Shown: piece by piece, positions 54,062 to 64,000 of the stretch
Layout: every line of letters begins with the position of its first letter
Position numbering within the stretch: the stretch's first letter is position 1
Position numbers and translations under genes: made by a program
Assembly: GCF_014805625.2 (NCBI RefSeq)
Contig: NW_024003726.1
Coordinates: forward strand, 2,012,904 to 2,076,903
Origin: Glossina fuscipes
Taxonomy: Eukaryota; Arthropoda; Insecta; Diptera; Glossinidae
DNA length: 64,000 nt
Direction: 5' to 3'
The notes under the pieces: model-generated
Told to the model about the DNA's origin: nothing
The model's database searches: none
The model's input: the letters and a program-made list of their open reading frames with translations, nothing else

Positions 54062-55623
54062 ACCAAAAGTTACCATAGTACGAGGGAAGTTCGTCATTAG
54101 TACCAAAAACTAAACCCTTTGCCTTCTAGCAGAATCACTAGAGCAATCAAATGTCCTCTCATCGACCAGCAAAACTGAAAAAGCCAACTATACCTTAACC
54201 TTCACAACATCAAATACCAATCAATTGAACAATTTAAATATCAAAGAAATCCCTGCTTTCAACACCAACCACCCTGTTACTATCACTAATCAATCCAAGA
54301 CGCTCGTCAAACAACCGACTTTAAAATATGGCTTCTTCCGTCAACTTTAAAATATAGTATTCCTGCATCAACTTTAAAATATATTCATCTACATCATGTT
54401 TAAAATATAATTCTTCACCGTCCAGTCCCGCTTCATCCAAACAAATATACAAAATCAAAAACAGCAATTGCATCAACCGCAGTTGTAATTTATCATCATT
54501 TGATAACCCAAATGAAACGCTAACTAAATGTAGTAACCAAAATCTTGGCGACATCTTTGAAGGCAATGTTTGTATACCAACTTAATCGGCCGATATGATA
54601 ATACAGCGAAGAGAAGATTTAAAATCAAAGCATTCATTAATAATTGCAATGAACTACAAATGCTTATAAAACATATAAGCCTTTGCTATATATCTCTTCA
54701 AGAAACCTGTTGCATGGTTACCAACTTCAACATTCCTCATAGACGCATCAATTTACCTCAGGTATACAAGCTGTAGAAATAGAAATAAACTTGAACAAAA
54801 GGCTTGTTGCGCGCTCGTCTTACATTCCTCCTTCGCAATCCTTTTCGCAAGAAAAACTTTGTAATTTCTTTTCCTCACTATTTCTAATCATTAATGAAGA
54901 GTTTAGCAACTGCAATACAATTTGGGTTCTGTAAGCAACAATTGTCTCTTGTAGAAACAAATTTCTTGATATCATATTGGAAAACTCACTCATTCAATGT
55001 GATCTTTGTGTTTTAAATGATGGCAGACCAACATACTTACCAACCAGTCACACATTTTCACATATCAACGTTTTGCTTTCCATTACTCCCTCTTTCTATT
55101 TCCTGGCGCACCTCTCATAATAGTAATCACTTTCCTATCATTGTCAATATAAAGCTCTCAAACACTCATGATATTTCACCGACACAAATAAAACAAACAA
55201 ACAAAAGTTTTTAACAATAATTACAACCACGATGCTGCTATTATGACTAAATCTGTTCATACTGCTGCCTATTTCTTCATATTTAAATTTAAGAACCGTA
55301 TTAAACGCTTTGATGGAATCACACGTTAACCTTATTAAGAAAAACAGAAATCGACTTATGGCATCTTTTTTTTTTTAAAATCCTGATCATACAAATCTCT
55401 TATTATACGAAAAGCTAATGCTCAGTTTGGGAAAGAAAATAAGAAATCAAAAACTGTCAGCTTACAAAACAACATTTCAAAACAATTCATACGAACTTCA
55501 ATGACAATGATATGGAATTGAGCCAATAAACTGGAGAGGGCTTCATACTCCATTGCTATTCCTGCCATCTGCATTCCAAATGGGTTAATCCAGACCCAGG
55601 AGAATTTTAAACACTTTGGAGGG

Positions 55624-56109
55624 ATGCATATTCTTCTGACTTCAATATTTCCCGTTGCTTCATTGAAAATAAGTGAACGTATTACATACCAAATGGTCAA
55701 ACCAATGTCGGATTCAGGTAAACGTAAATTACTAGATCTATATAACACAATCCTTCCTACCAGTAATATTCTCAATTTATTGAAACTTGCGATAACCATT
55801 CCCATCCCAAGAAGTAAAAACTCTTTTGTAACGTCAGACTACCGTTCAATCTCTCTGCTGTTCTGCCCGTCAAATGTATTGACAAAACATATGGCTTTTA
55901 GATTATCTTTATTCTTTGAATTTAAAAATTTATTTACGAACAATTTAGGTCATGCGAAAGCAGTGATGACTATTGCCTACACAGTGGTAGATGCTACAGG
56001 TCGAGACCAAATGAATTACATTCTACACGAAAGTGCATCAACATTTACAACTGAAGTTAGAGTTACTCTTCAGGCCACAAACTTTCCTCGCAAAGATAGA
56101 CACAGGTAG
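55624..56109 (+). pseudogene. RT fingers fused to RNase H by internal deletion
   Basis: 161 codons. Residues about 58-95 are RT block 1-2 (AITIPIPRSKNSFVTSDYRS; ISLLFCPSNVLTKHM). After LFTNNLGHAKAVMT the reading jumps directly to AYTVVDATGR, HESASTFTTEVRVTLQATNF, which is RNase H from the middle of its first strand onward. About 1.2 kb encoding the RT palm, thumb and the first RNase H Asp is missing, in frame. The RNase H part continues past the stop as SLSIIKAIYNP. Confidence 0.8.
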
Positions 56110-56330
56110 TTTGTCAATCATAAAAGCTATCTACAATCCCTTAAATTTCAAATGAAACACTATTAACAAAATAAGAAATACCATCCACGCGCACAAAAAC
56201 AAAATTAAGGTTGTTTTGAGTTGTTAGTCATGTCAGTCTCTTGCGAAATGAGCGGGACCAAGCGCCCAAATCGCCAGCTTCCGCATCTTTAAATATGGAC
56301 GACACAATGCATAAATCTAAAATTGAAAAG

Positions 56331-57339
56331 TAAATTTGAGAAGAAAATTAAATTAGGAAGAAAATTAAAGAAGACTTGCGAAAAATACCGAATTTACACT
56401 ACTCCCATCTCCCTCGTTAAAAAGTTGCTTTCCCCATATTACGTTGTTTGGCCGTGGAAGAACATCAAGATGGGGGGAAGAAGAGTCTATGTAAGACGTA
56501 GAAGGCACTGCGGGACGCTTCAAATCTTCTTACATTACCCGGATATGTGTAAATAAATGGTTTTGTTTACTCCTGGACAACGTACATATACACGTACACA
56601 TCGCCGCATGTAGATTTTTGCAGAAATTCGCGTGTCAAAAGCGGCATTTGAATGCATTTTTACAAAAATTTGTGCGAGTAACTTCTTGCCGTGCTTTCGA
56701 TGTTGTTCTGACGCGTTTCTGTGCAACAAACGAGGATGGAAATGTTCTCAATTTTTAATATTCTTGTAGAAATTTGTGGAAATTTTAGCATCTATTTGTT
56801 GAACCTTATGAGCAACGACCAAAAGACGTGGAAACCAAAACTTGTATATATACTTGATATAAGGAATAAATCCGATTAGAGATATTTCATTTTAAATCAC
56901 TATACGTTCCTTATAGGTAAGTTCATACGATAATATTTACAACGATAACATGCTGTCGTGAAAGAACTTAAACTCATCTCTAATTTTTGTTAACAATTGC
57001 TTTATTCTCCCTTGATCTTGCAAATTTTGTTTTTTGTATTGTTGACGACTCCCAACGTGCTACCTAACCAAATACGAGATATCAGACGCCAGACGATTTT
57101 CAAATGTTCTGATCCTTTGATCATATGAATACCTGTTATATTATTATAAAATTCGTTTTATTAACAATTATATAATTATTAATAATAAAAATAAAAATGA
57201 ATAAAATACCCTTAATTTTGCTTTTTAATTGGAGATTTTCATCAGTATCGACTTCCGAAAACAATATAACTCAATATGGAAAATTTTTGTTTGTTTTTTG
57301 TTCTTTTGTTCATAACTTATTTGTTCTTTTGTTAATAAC
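56331..57339. other. Unassigned stretch
   Basis: May begin with the 3' untranslated region of the I-type LINE (56330-56560, A-rich). The rest is AT-rich; frames 56323-56556 and 56535-56729 have no motif. Confidence 0.4.
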
Positions 57340-57342
57340 TGC

Positions 57343-57651
57343 TTGACGTCAGTTCCTCCCAGAAAAGCAATATTTGTGTCAAGACTGGCACCTGAAACAT
57401 CGGTGGATAACATAAAAAGTTATCTGGCGGCGAAAGTTCCATCAGTCAACTTAAAGCGCGTTAGCATTTTCAAAATGGCTCCTTCTCAATCTAGGGCAAT
57501 CTTCTCTTTTAAAATACTAGTTCCGACTGAAAACAGTGATATGTTGTTAAACAAACCACTGTGGCTAGTAGGATCCCTGATCAAGGCATTTATCCCTCGA
57601 GATCGTCCCCGTGATACCAAAGCAATAGTCTTGTCGCCTTCAAAGAACTAA
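57343..57651 (+). pseudogene. LINE ORF1 C-terminal domain (RRM-like)
   Basis: 102 codons: AIFVSRLAPETSVDNIKSYL, VSIFKMAPSQSRAIFSFKIL, LLNKPLWLVGSLIKAF, an alternation of beta strands and helices with IFVSRL as the first RNP-like strand and SRAIFSFKI as the central strand. This resembles the RRM-like ORF1 domain of insect CR1/Jockey-type LINEs, which binds element RNA. The ATG is internal; the N-terminal part was lost in 5' truncation. ORF1 stops at 57651, and ORF2 coding begins within a few bases. Confidence 0.65.
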
Positions 57652-57656
57652 ATGTT

Positions 57657-58406
57657 TCTTCTGGCCCATTATCTCTCATTTATGAAAACGTTAGCGGCCT
57701 TAATTCAAAAATTCGTTCTACTTTTCTAAATTCAGCGAGCACGGAGCTTTTCTGTTTGGCCTTCAGCGAAACTTGGCTAAAACCCAATCTTCATTCATCG
57801 GAACTTTTTCACAATTCTTTTCAAGTCTTCAGAAAGGATCGAGTGAATCGCATTGGCGGTGGTGTATTAATTGCCATATCTGCGTCAGTCTCGTCGAATT
57901 CAATAGAATTTCCCACTTCTCCTGAAGTTGAATTTATCGCCATTCGTGCGATAATGCCTCATAAACAGCTATTTGTACCCTGCTCTTATATTCCCCCAAA
58001 TTCTGATATCTCTATTTACAAGAAACACGCTACCCTCATTTGTGAAGTAGCCTAGCGGTCTAGACTTAACGATTTGGTCGTTGCATTGGGTGACTTCAAC
58101 TTGCCTCAAGTCACTTGGTGTAACAGTGATAATTCTGGCTGTTTGATTCCTACTTCAACGTCTGACAGGGCTGTTGTGTCCTTTAATGAATTGTTTGGTC
58201 ATAATTTCGTTCAATATAATCGTACCCCTAATTGTAATGGTAAACTGCTTGATCTCTGCTTTGCCAACTTTCCTGAGATTAACCTAAATCGTTGCCCACC
58301 TTTTAGTTTACCTGAGGACCCTTATCATCCATCAATGTGTATTTTCTTTCAACATATGAATGATGGTTCGTTGAACTGCCTTAATGTGCCAAATCAAACT
58401 TTTTAA
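57657..58406 (+). pseudogene. LINE endonuclease with in-frame stop
   Basis: Same frame throughout: NVSGLNSKIRSTFLNSA (N-terminus), LAFSETWLK (catalytic Glu), FRKDRVNRIGGGVLIAI, then a TAG at 58053, then VVALGDFNLPQVTW (GDFN block), LLDLCFANFP and EDPYHPSMC, where the usual S-D-H is D-P-Y-H. A TAA at 58404 follows. The two stops are point-mutation type with coding preserved on both sides, so this copy decayed recently in comparison with the others. Confidence 0.85.
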
Positions 58407-58442
58407 AATAATTATTATGATTTTCATAAAATCAATATTGTA

Positions 58443-59312
58443 TTGCATCGCCTTTCACATATGAGGCTTGATTTCTCAACCGGAAGTATTGAAAGCTTAT
58501 TGTCATCGTTCTACAATACAGTAAATCTGGCTATTGCTGCATCTGCTCCGATTAAGCAGTGCCGACCTCGAAGCAGGTGTACCCCCTGGTTTAATAAGAC
58601 AATTAAATATCACAAGAATAGAAAAAACTCGCTATTCAAAAAATATTCGAAAAGTGTCTCTGCGCTCGACTATTTCGCTTACTCGGTGACGAGGCATAGA
58701 TTTAACTCCCTCAACCACCATTATTACTGCACATACCTTCAGTTCATTAAATCCTCTCTGTTTGCTAATCCTAAATACTTTTTTAAATTTGTTAACTCTA
58801 AAGGAAAGATTTCCACATATCCCTCTCATGTTTCTTTTAATGGCTCTGACTCCTCGCATGATTTTGAAATCTCAAATCCGATTACTGAGTATTTCCGACG
58901 AAACTTTTCGATTGCTAATTTCGATTTATCAGCAAACTACCCATATCCTATAACTAACTCTATCTCAATTCCTAACGTGGTAATTTCGGAAGATGACGTT
59001 TTTAAAGGGTTGAGTTCTCTAAAATATTGTTGTGCGCCAGGACCTGATGGAATTCCATCATATGTACTTAAATCGTGCGCTGTCGAATTATGTGGTGTGA
59101 TCTCAAAGATTTTTAAACTGTCCTTGAATTTAGGTGTTTTCCCTTCGTGTTGGGAGAGTAGTTCCCTTATTCCCATCCACAAGAGTGGAAGTAGACAATT
59201 TGTTGAGAACTACAGAGGCATAGCCAAGTTGAGTGTTTTCCCCAAGTTGTTCGAGCGAATTGTGACTCAGCATTTGGCCTTTGCCATTAATTCGTATATT
59301 TCTCCGCACTAG
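58443..59312 (+). pseudogene. LINE ORF2 linker and RT fingers
   Basis: 289 codons. Residues 40-100 are a basic helical linker (RSRCTPWFNKTIKYHKNRKN). The RT starts near residue 195 with KYCCAPGPDGIPSYVLKSCA, FPSCWESSSLIPIHKSGS (block 1), NYRGIAKLSVFPKLFERIV (block 2) and ends INSYISPH at a TAG where the minus of a Gln codon fits (next residues HGFRKGRST). The frame is the same as for the endonuclease upstream and motif A downstream, so only point stops interrupt it. Confidence 0.85.
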
Positions 59313-59902
59313 CACGGCTTTCGGAAAGGGCGATCTACAGTCACCAACTTGTTAAAGTTTACCTGTCATGTTTTCAAGGCTTTTTCTATTCGCTCTCGCA
59401 CAGATGTTATTTACACTGATTTAAGCAAAGCATTTGGTATGGTTAACCATAACTTACTAATCTTTAAACTCCAAGCCTCTGGCTTCCATTTCTATTTAGT
59501 GAAATGGATAAGCTCTTATCTGCACAACAGATCCTTCAGGGTTTGTTCAACTTTATCACCTCGGATGAATTCCCCGTTATATCTGGCGTACCTCAAGGCA
59601 GCCACTTAGGTCCCATTTTATTTATTTTATACATTAATAATCTTCCATCGATGGTTAATTCCAGCCAGTTCTTAATGTATGCGGATGACGTGAAACTGTT
59701 TTCCTCATTCTCTATTGAATCGCAATCACCTCAGCTTCAAGGTGACTTGGATAATTTTGTTGCATCGTGCTCTGCGAATCTTCTGAAACTAAATCTGAGT
59801 AAATGTAAAAAGCTTTCTTTCTCAAGAAGAAAGCCATTCATTACTCAGTATCTCATAGATTCGCATAAGTTGGAGGACGTCGATTCGACGATTCGAGATT
59901 AA
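59313..59902 (+). pseudogene. LINE RT palm, frameshifted, YADD retained
   Basis: First frame (to about 59535): HGFRKGRSTVTNLL, VIYTDLSKAFGMVNHNLLIF, with the motif A Asp kept. After a frameshift the second frame gives SGVPQGSHLGPILFILYINN (motif B) and MYADDVKLFS (motif C, 59675-59704), then LKLNLSKCKKLSFSRR. It stops at 59900 where VDSTIRD is followed by GVLFDHRLRF in the same frame. All catalytic aspartates are present. Confidence 0.85.
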
Positions 59903-60555
59903 GGCGTTCTATTTGACCATAGGTTACGTTTCAACTTGCATATTGAACCCTCGATAAGCAAGGCTAGGTCCGCGCTTGGTTTTATAAAAAGGTGGTCCAA
60001 GGAGCTTGATGATCCCTACATTACGAAAAGGCTGTACATGTGTTTTGTTAGACCCATACTTGAATATGCCTTTGTCGTGTGGTCTCCTTTATATAGGTGC
60101 TATTTAGATTCAATTCAATCTGTTCAAAAGCAATTCTTGCTGTTTACCCTTAGAAATTTGGGTTGGGATCCGATTGCTCCGTATGAAAATAGGTGGCTCT
60201 TCCTCCGTATGAAAATAGGTTGCTTCTGCTGTCCTTACCGTCTCTTGAGAAACGTAGGTTTGTTCTTGGCGTTTCCTTTCTAATTAAAGTAATAAATGGT
60301 GCTATTGACTCGCCTTCATTACTTGGTGAAATAAGCTTTAATGTCCCTAACCGCTTCTCTAGGCATTTTATCTTGGTTAAGCTTAATCAGTGTAAATTTA
60401 ATTATGAGCTGTTCAATCCGCTCAGAGTCGTTTGCAAGAACCTAAATGACGTCTATCACTTATTCTCGTCATCGGACTCTTTAAAGTCCATTAAAGCAAC
60501 ATTGTTTAATACGCGCGATATGCCCATGTACGATTGGAAAATGAGTTGTTGTTAA
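59903..60555 (+). pseudogene. LINE ORF2 C-terminus, broken by a 26-bp duplication
   Basis: ISKARSALGFIKRWSKELDD, YITKRLYMCFVRPILEYAF, VQKQFLLFTLRNLGWDPI form the RT thumb and connector. The tandem copy of CTCCGTATGAAAATAGGT (60177 and 60203) shifts the frame, and the rest continues in the 60193-60555 frame (LLLSLPSLEKRRFVLGVSFL, INGAIDSPSLLGEISFNVPN). No RNase H domain follows, unlike the I-type LINEs. Confidence 0.8.
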
Positions 60556-60830
60556 GCATTATCGGTTGCAGGCTTATGCATGTTTGCGATAGTTTAGGGG
60601 TTCATTTGCAATTTGGTCCTGTACCGGTTGTAAGTGTGGCTCTATGCTGGTTGTGTACATGCTTTTTTCTTTTTTTTTTCCTTCTTATTTTTTTATTGTA
60701 CTTATACTAAGTTTTATTATTAACTTAATATAAGTTTCGCTTTAAGTGCCAATTGAACTCGACTGTTATTTGTTTAGTTGAGTTTCATGTATAAGTAGAA
60801 TTAAAATAAATAAATAAATAATGCTTACTC

Positions 60831-63553
60831 ATTTCATACTTACGTTTGTATGCTTTTGCTGTGTCATGTTTTTTGTTTTAAATATATAAATGCCAAGTTT
60901 GCCTATTATATTTCCTTCATTTTCTCGAAGTATATATCGAATGACAAAAGCCTCACATAAAAACAAGTTCTTATTGTTACTATCGAACACAAAAATTACA
61001 CTATGTTTCTAATAGAACTTACTATTATGGAACTGTATATTAAAAATTACACACCTTTGCAAATAAAGGCTTACTTTTCGTAAGAGGTCCAAAAATTGAG
61101 GTCCAAAAATTGAGGTACCTCTTCAAAATTCAGCACACTTCACTTTTATATCAAAGTACTATTTTGGGTAAATTTTTACCATAATATAATAAAACAAAAT
61201 AAAACAAAAATTTTCATAAAAATCCTGATATGGAGTAGGGTCCAAAAAATAGGCCGAGATGGTTCAAATTTCGTACAAGTCATTTTTGATCTCATTTTTA
61301 TAGCAACGCATTGAAAATCAGACTTTTTCGTCATATGTACTTCAGTATGCGTTATACAAGAGGAGGCTCAAAAAATACCCCAGCTGAGTTTTAACGCCAA
61401 TTTAGAATACCGAAATATTATTACTTGGCGACTTTTGTAAAGTAATTTTGAAAATTGCAACTTTATCCGTTTGACGACTTTTGAAAATAGAGCTTTATAT
61501 GAGGAATGGTGAAAAAAGAGGATGGATCGAAATTATTTGTAATCGCGTTCTTCCTAACATCAAGCACGTCAAGTTTTTGGTTTTAAGAAAGGGCAAAAAG
61601 TTTGGTTCAAAAGAGGAGCTGATTAAGTGACAATTTTCGGTGAAAAGCCTATGAATATACATTAATGTAATTGAAAGTTGCGTTAAGCGCAAAGGACGCC
61701 TGACAAAAATAAGATAATTGAAAATGATAATTAAATTGAGATATTTAAGCAGTTTGAAATTGAAGCTACTAAGAGTCATGATTTTAAGACTAAGGAATGG
61801 TTAAAGTACTTAAGGACGATTAAAATTTTTTTTGCCATTTGTTTAGCGTTGACGTACTGTTTAACATAAATTTTATAAAATCACGATCGTTAAGAACGTA
61901 TTGTCTGAAGAAGTATGATTGCATGTGTAAATAATAAGAATATTAATATACCAGAATAATTGTCGAAGAAAAAGACCAAACCGCAATCAATTTGTGACAG
62001 AGGCAAATAAACCGAATATGAATAAACGATTAAGAACAAATTGCCATTTGTTGCTTTGTCATCACAAACTCAATGTAAAACAATTTTTTTTTTCGTATTA
62101 AGTGAAGAAATGTTATCGGTATTTTGGAAGAAAAAGATTCTTGAAATTTTGACCTACACTAAAAATTAAGAATGATCTGAAAATTGCACTTAATGTCATA
62201 TGAAAAGATACTATATTTTAATACAAAAACAGTAGAGATCTTTCCACCTATTGGGAGGTTTACTTAAATAAACTTCAGCCATTGTTTATAGTTGCGTGTT
62301 AGGTAAATGACTAAATTAAAATAAACTAATTCCTAAAAAGTGAAAAACTTGAAAAGAATTTTTTTCTTTTTGCCGCTGTATGCAATATTGAGAAAGATTC
62401 AAGAAACAACGTTAATCATGAAAATTCAGCTTTGCAAAAACCACCGCAGTCTATAAGTGAGTCCTACATTGAATGAGGCTTTTAAAACGAAAACTAGAAG
62501 AATTGTGCGCCAATTAGTTTCAAAGGAAAGTGTATAATTTAGACAATAGCGAACAATGAGTTCGTGATACAGCCGATACTGTCAACGTAAGAATGTGCCA
62601 ATAAATGAGAGCTGGTAGCTGTTAAGTTACCAAATATGATTAAGATGTTAAATTTAACTTCTATATATGTTCATTATCGTAATAACTTAATTTTATTTTT
62701 GTGTCTGTTCCGCCTTCAGAGTATATTCGGTTTGACGTATCCTACAAACACGAAGGATATTAAAATTAATTTTTAGTTACTTTCTTCTTAGTTCTTAGTT
62801 TTTAAAGTATTTTATATTATAGATTGTTATACTTGAAAATGTGCCAATTTTTTTTTTTATGAGAGGAAAGTAGATTGAAAGGGCGCTTCGGACCCAATTT
62901 CAAGATTTTTCACAAAATTTTTGGGGTTGTAGGCAGACAAACAGGCGGGGTGGGTATTGAAAAGTCTTAGAGGCACACAGGTAGTTTAAAGTTTCGTCAG
63001 TCCACATGTTTCATAAGAGGCAAATGGGTGCAATTCGCTTGAAACCGACCTAGGGGTTTTTCTAAGCAAAATTATAGAACCCATACCACATCTCACAAAC
63101 TCGTTAGCTTAGTTATGGTGCGTATGAGGCCTCATAGGCCTCTATTCCTCTTATAGTGGCACTTCAAGGTTGCCCTCCAATTTATTTAGATAACAGCTTT
63201 AGATATAAGAGGACATAGGTAGACTTACTATTGCATTACCTACATAAAATGCGTATAATGATGAGGTTACATAAAACTAAGTCCGATAGACACACACACG
63301 TATGGTTAGGCAAAAATTGGCTCTCAAACCTGAGGCCACAATACCAACGTAGGGGCACATATAATGTTTACATAGTTCTTAGTGATTATAATTTCAACTG
63401 AAAAATTACGTTATATATTTACTCGAGAAGTCATCAATTGAATTGTAAAAAAATTGTTAGTTTTGTTTTTGTAAATTTTACACAATTTTACACAAGACAG
63501 TGTGGTTAAAAAAAGCAAAAAAAAAATATCAGTTTGAAGGCTTTGTTGTAATA
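60831..63553. other. Unassigned AT-rich stretch, 2.7 kb
   Basis: The minus frame 61495-61779 (94 codons) is Leu/Phe-rich with no motif; others are short. A 14-bp direct repeat AGGTCCAAAAATTG occurs twice at 61085-61112. No element ends were recognised. Confidence 0.45.
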
Positions 63554-63555
63554 TA

Positions 63556-63979
63556 TTAGTTTGGGGAAAAAGAAATCCATTATTTTTTCGGTAGATGGCT
63601 GCACTGATAGATTTCTCGTAAAGTATCGATCAAACAATTTCAGATTTATGCTCGTTGGAAAGGTGACATTTCGCAGTAAAAGAATTCTTTTGCTGGTTTT
63701 TGTTTGGTGCATTCAGTTGTGAGTTACAAATAGAAGTGAACAAAGAGAAAATTCGGTACATTTTACAGTTTTTCTTTGACAAAGGCGAAAATGCAAGCCA
63801 GGCGGCTAAAATTGTGAACGGTGTTTGCTTCTATGAGAGAGGCATTTTAAACCTTTAAAATGGCAACAAATCATACAACAAAACGGTGCATATTTGACCC
63901 AAATCAGACAATCTGAAGCATGTTAAATAAAGTCCTGAAGTTCATATAAAAATAATGGATTTCTTTTTCCCCAAACTAA
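63556..63979 (+). mobile_element. Mariner deletion derivative, 424 bp, with 32-bp perfect terminal repeats
   Basis: Left end TTAGTTTGGGGAAAAAGAAA... (63556-63587) is the exact reverse complement of the right end (63948-63979), and TA flanks both sides (63554-63555, 63980-63981), the mariner target duplication. Inside, the plus strand reads EVNKEKIRYILQFFFDKGEN and ASQAAKIVNGV (about 63737-63826), the transposase N-terminal helix-turn-helix, then after a deletion KWQQIIQQNGAYLTQIRQSE (about 63858-63917), the transposase C-terminus. The catalytic domain is gone. Identical termini suggest a recent or recently mobilised copy that depends on a full element elsewhere. Confidence 0.9.
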
Positions 63980-64000
63980 TATATAGAACTAGTTGCCAGT

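Larger units (their letters stand above)
53440..56330 (+). mobile_element. I-type LINE, second copy, internally deleted
   Basis: ORF1 (53460-54060) ends in a Cys/His cluster, CINCHDYHSTLDKNCSRYLQ, like the knuckle of the minus-strand copy. The endonuclease follows: FINNCNELQML and YISLQET (54630-54712), then LNDGRPTY and SHTFSHIN (55010-55075). The RT fingers and RNase H lie in the frame 55624-56109 and beyond to about 56330 (TMHKSKIEK near the end). Between RT fingers and RNase H, the RT palm is deleted. Divergence from the minus-strand copy and multiple stops mark it as older than or independent of that copy. Confidence 0.8.
57340..60830 (+). mobile_element. LINE family C, best-preserved copy (ORF1 end and whole ORF2)
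   Basis: A 3.5-kb plus-strand LINE: ORF1 C-terminus (57343-57651), APE endonuclease (57660-58410), linker, RT (59030-59900), a C-terminal part (59936-60555), and a 3' untranslated region ending in AAATAAATAAATAAATA (about 60806-60822). ORF2 runs in one frame from 57657 to about 59535 apart from three stops (58053, 58404, 59310), then has a frameshift near 59535, one stop (59900) and a second frameshift from a 26-bp duplication (60177). It is 5'-truncated within ORF1. The clade is Jockey- or CR1-like by its RT and RRM-like ORF1. Scraps at 3.4, 6.1, 7.3, 14.5 and 51.9 kb are relatives. Confidence 0.85.

Overview
The window looks like AT-rich intergenic or heterochromatic DNA from an insect, most likely a higher fly (Diptera). 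I found no host protein-coding gene, tRNA or rRNA that I can defend. The only recognisable coding content is transposable-element protein, and nearly all of it is broken by stops, frameshifts and deletions. The fly assignment rests on the mix of elements (I-, R1-, Jockey/CR1- and RTE-like LINEs, BEL/Pao, Ty3/gypsy with an env-like 3' part, mariners) and on a degenerate interspersed repeat near 11.4-12.1 kb that resembles repeats familiar from fly genomes. It is inference; the species cannot be read from the sequence.

Layout. 0.24-0.59 kb: an array of hairpin-forming 49-bp units bounded by two related palindromes. 3.4-8.9 kb: a mosaic of LINE 'family C' pieces (+), BEL/Pao RT and integrase remnants (-) and a 5'-truncated SINE. 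10.6-13.6 kb: a coiled-coil-like decayed frame, the fly-type repeat, an R1-like RT scrap and a decayed mariner transposase (-). 14.5-15.9 kb: a decayed LINE of family C type. 17.6-18.3 kb: LINE RT scraps on both strands. 21.1-23.4 kb: an internally deleted Jockey-like LINE (+) and a mariner fragment (-). 24.39-24.91 kb: a solo LTR with a perfect GTAA duplication. 26.0-31.3 kb: a decayed env-bearing gypsy-type element (+) split by a 1.4-kb solo LTR. 31.75-35.5 kb: an I-type LINE (-) whose ORF1 carries a full-length tRNA-derived SINE. 36.8-39.0 kb: gypsy pol (+) and R1-like LINE (-). 40.9-42.8 kb: BEL/Pao gag-pol (+) with a SINE inside its RT. 43.2-44.9 kb: RTE-like LINE (-). 49.9-50.9 kb: gypsy pol (-). 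51.9-52.7 kb: a 3' piece of LINE C. 53.4-56.3 kb: a second I-type LINE (+). 57.3-60.8 kb: the best-preserved LINE C copy. 63.56-63.98 kb: a short mariner deletion derivative with 32-bp perfect terminal repeats.

The elements do not form a pathway; their relations are nested insertions and shared families. The most informative structures are (1) three copies of one tRNA-derived SINE with an (AAT)n tail, each with a 10-15 bp target duplication; (2) two solo LTRs, one nested in the env-bearing gypsy remnant and delimited with the help of the second gypsy copy at 50 kb; (3) the mariner derivative that keeps both ends of its transposase reading frame; (4) the palindromic array at the left edge. Mixed, nested, mutated elements with no host genes are the architecture expected of pericentromeric heterochromatin or a piRNA-producing locus, but only small-RNA data could show that.
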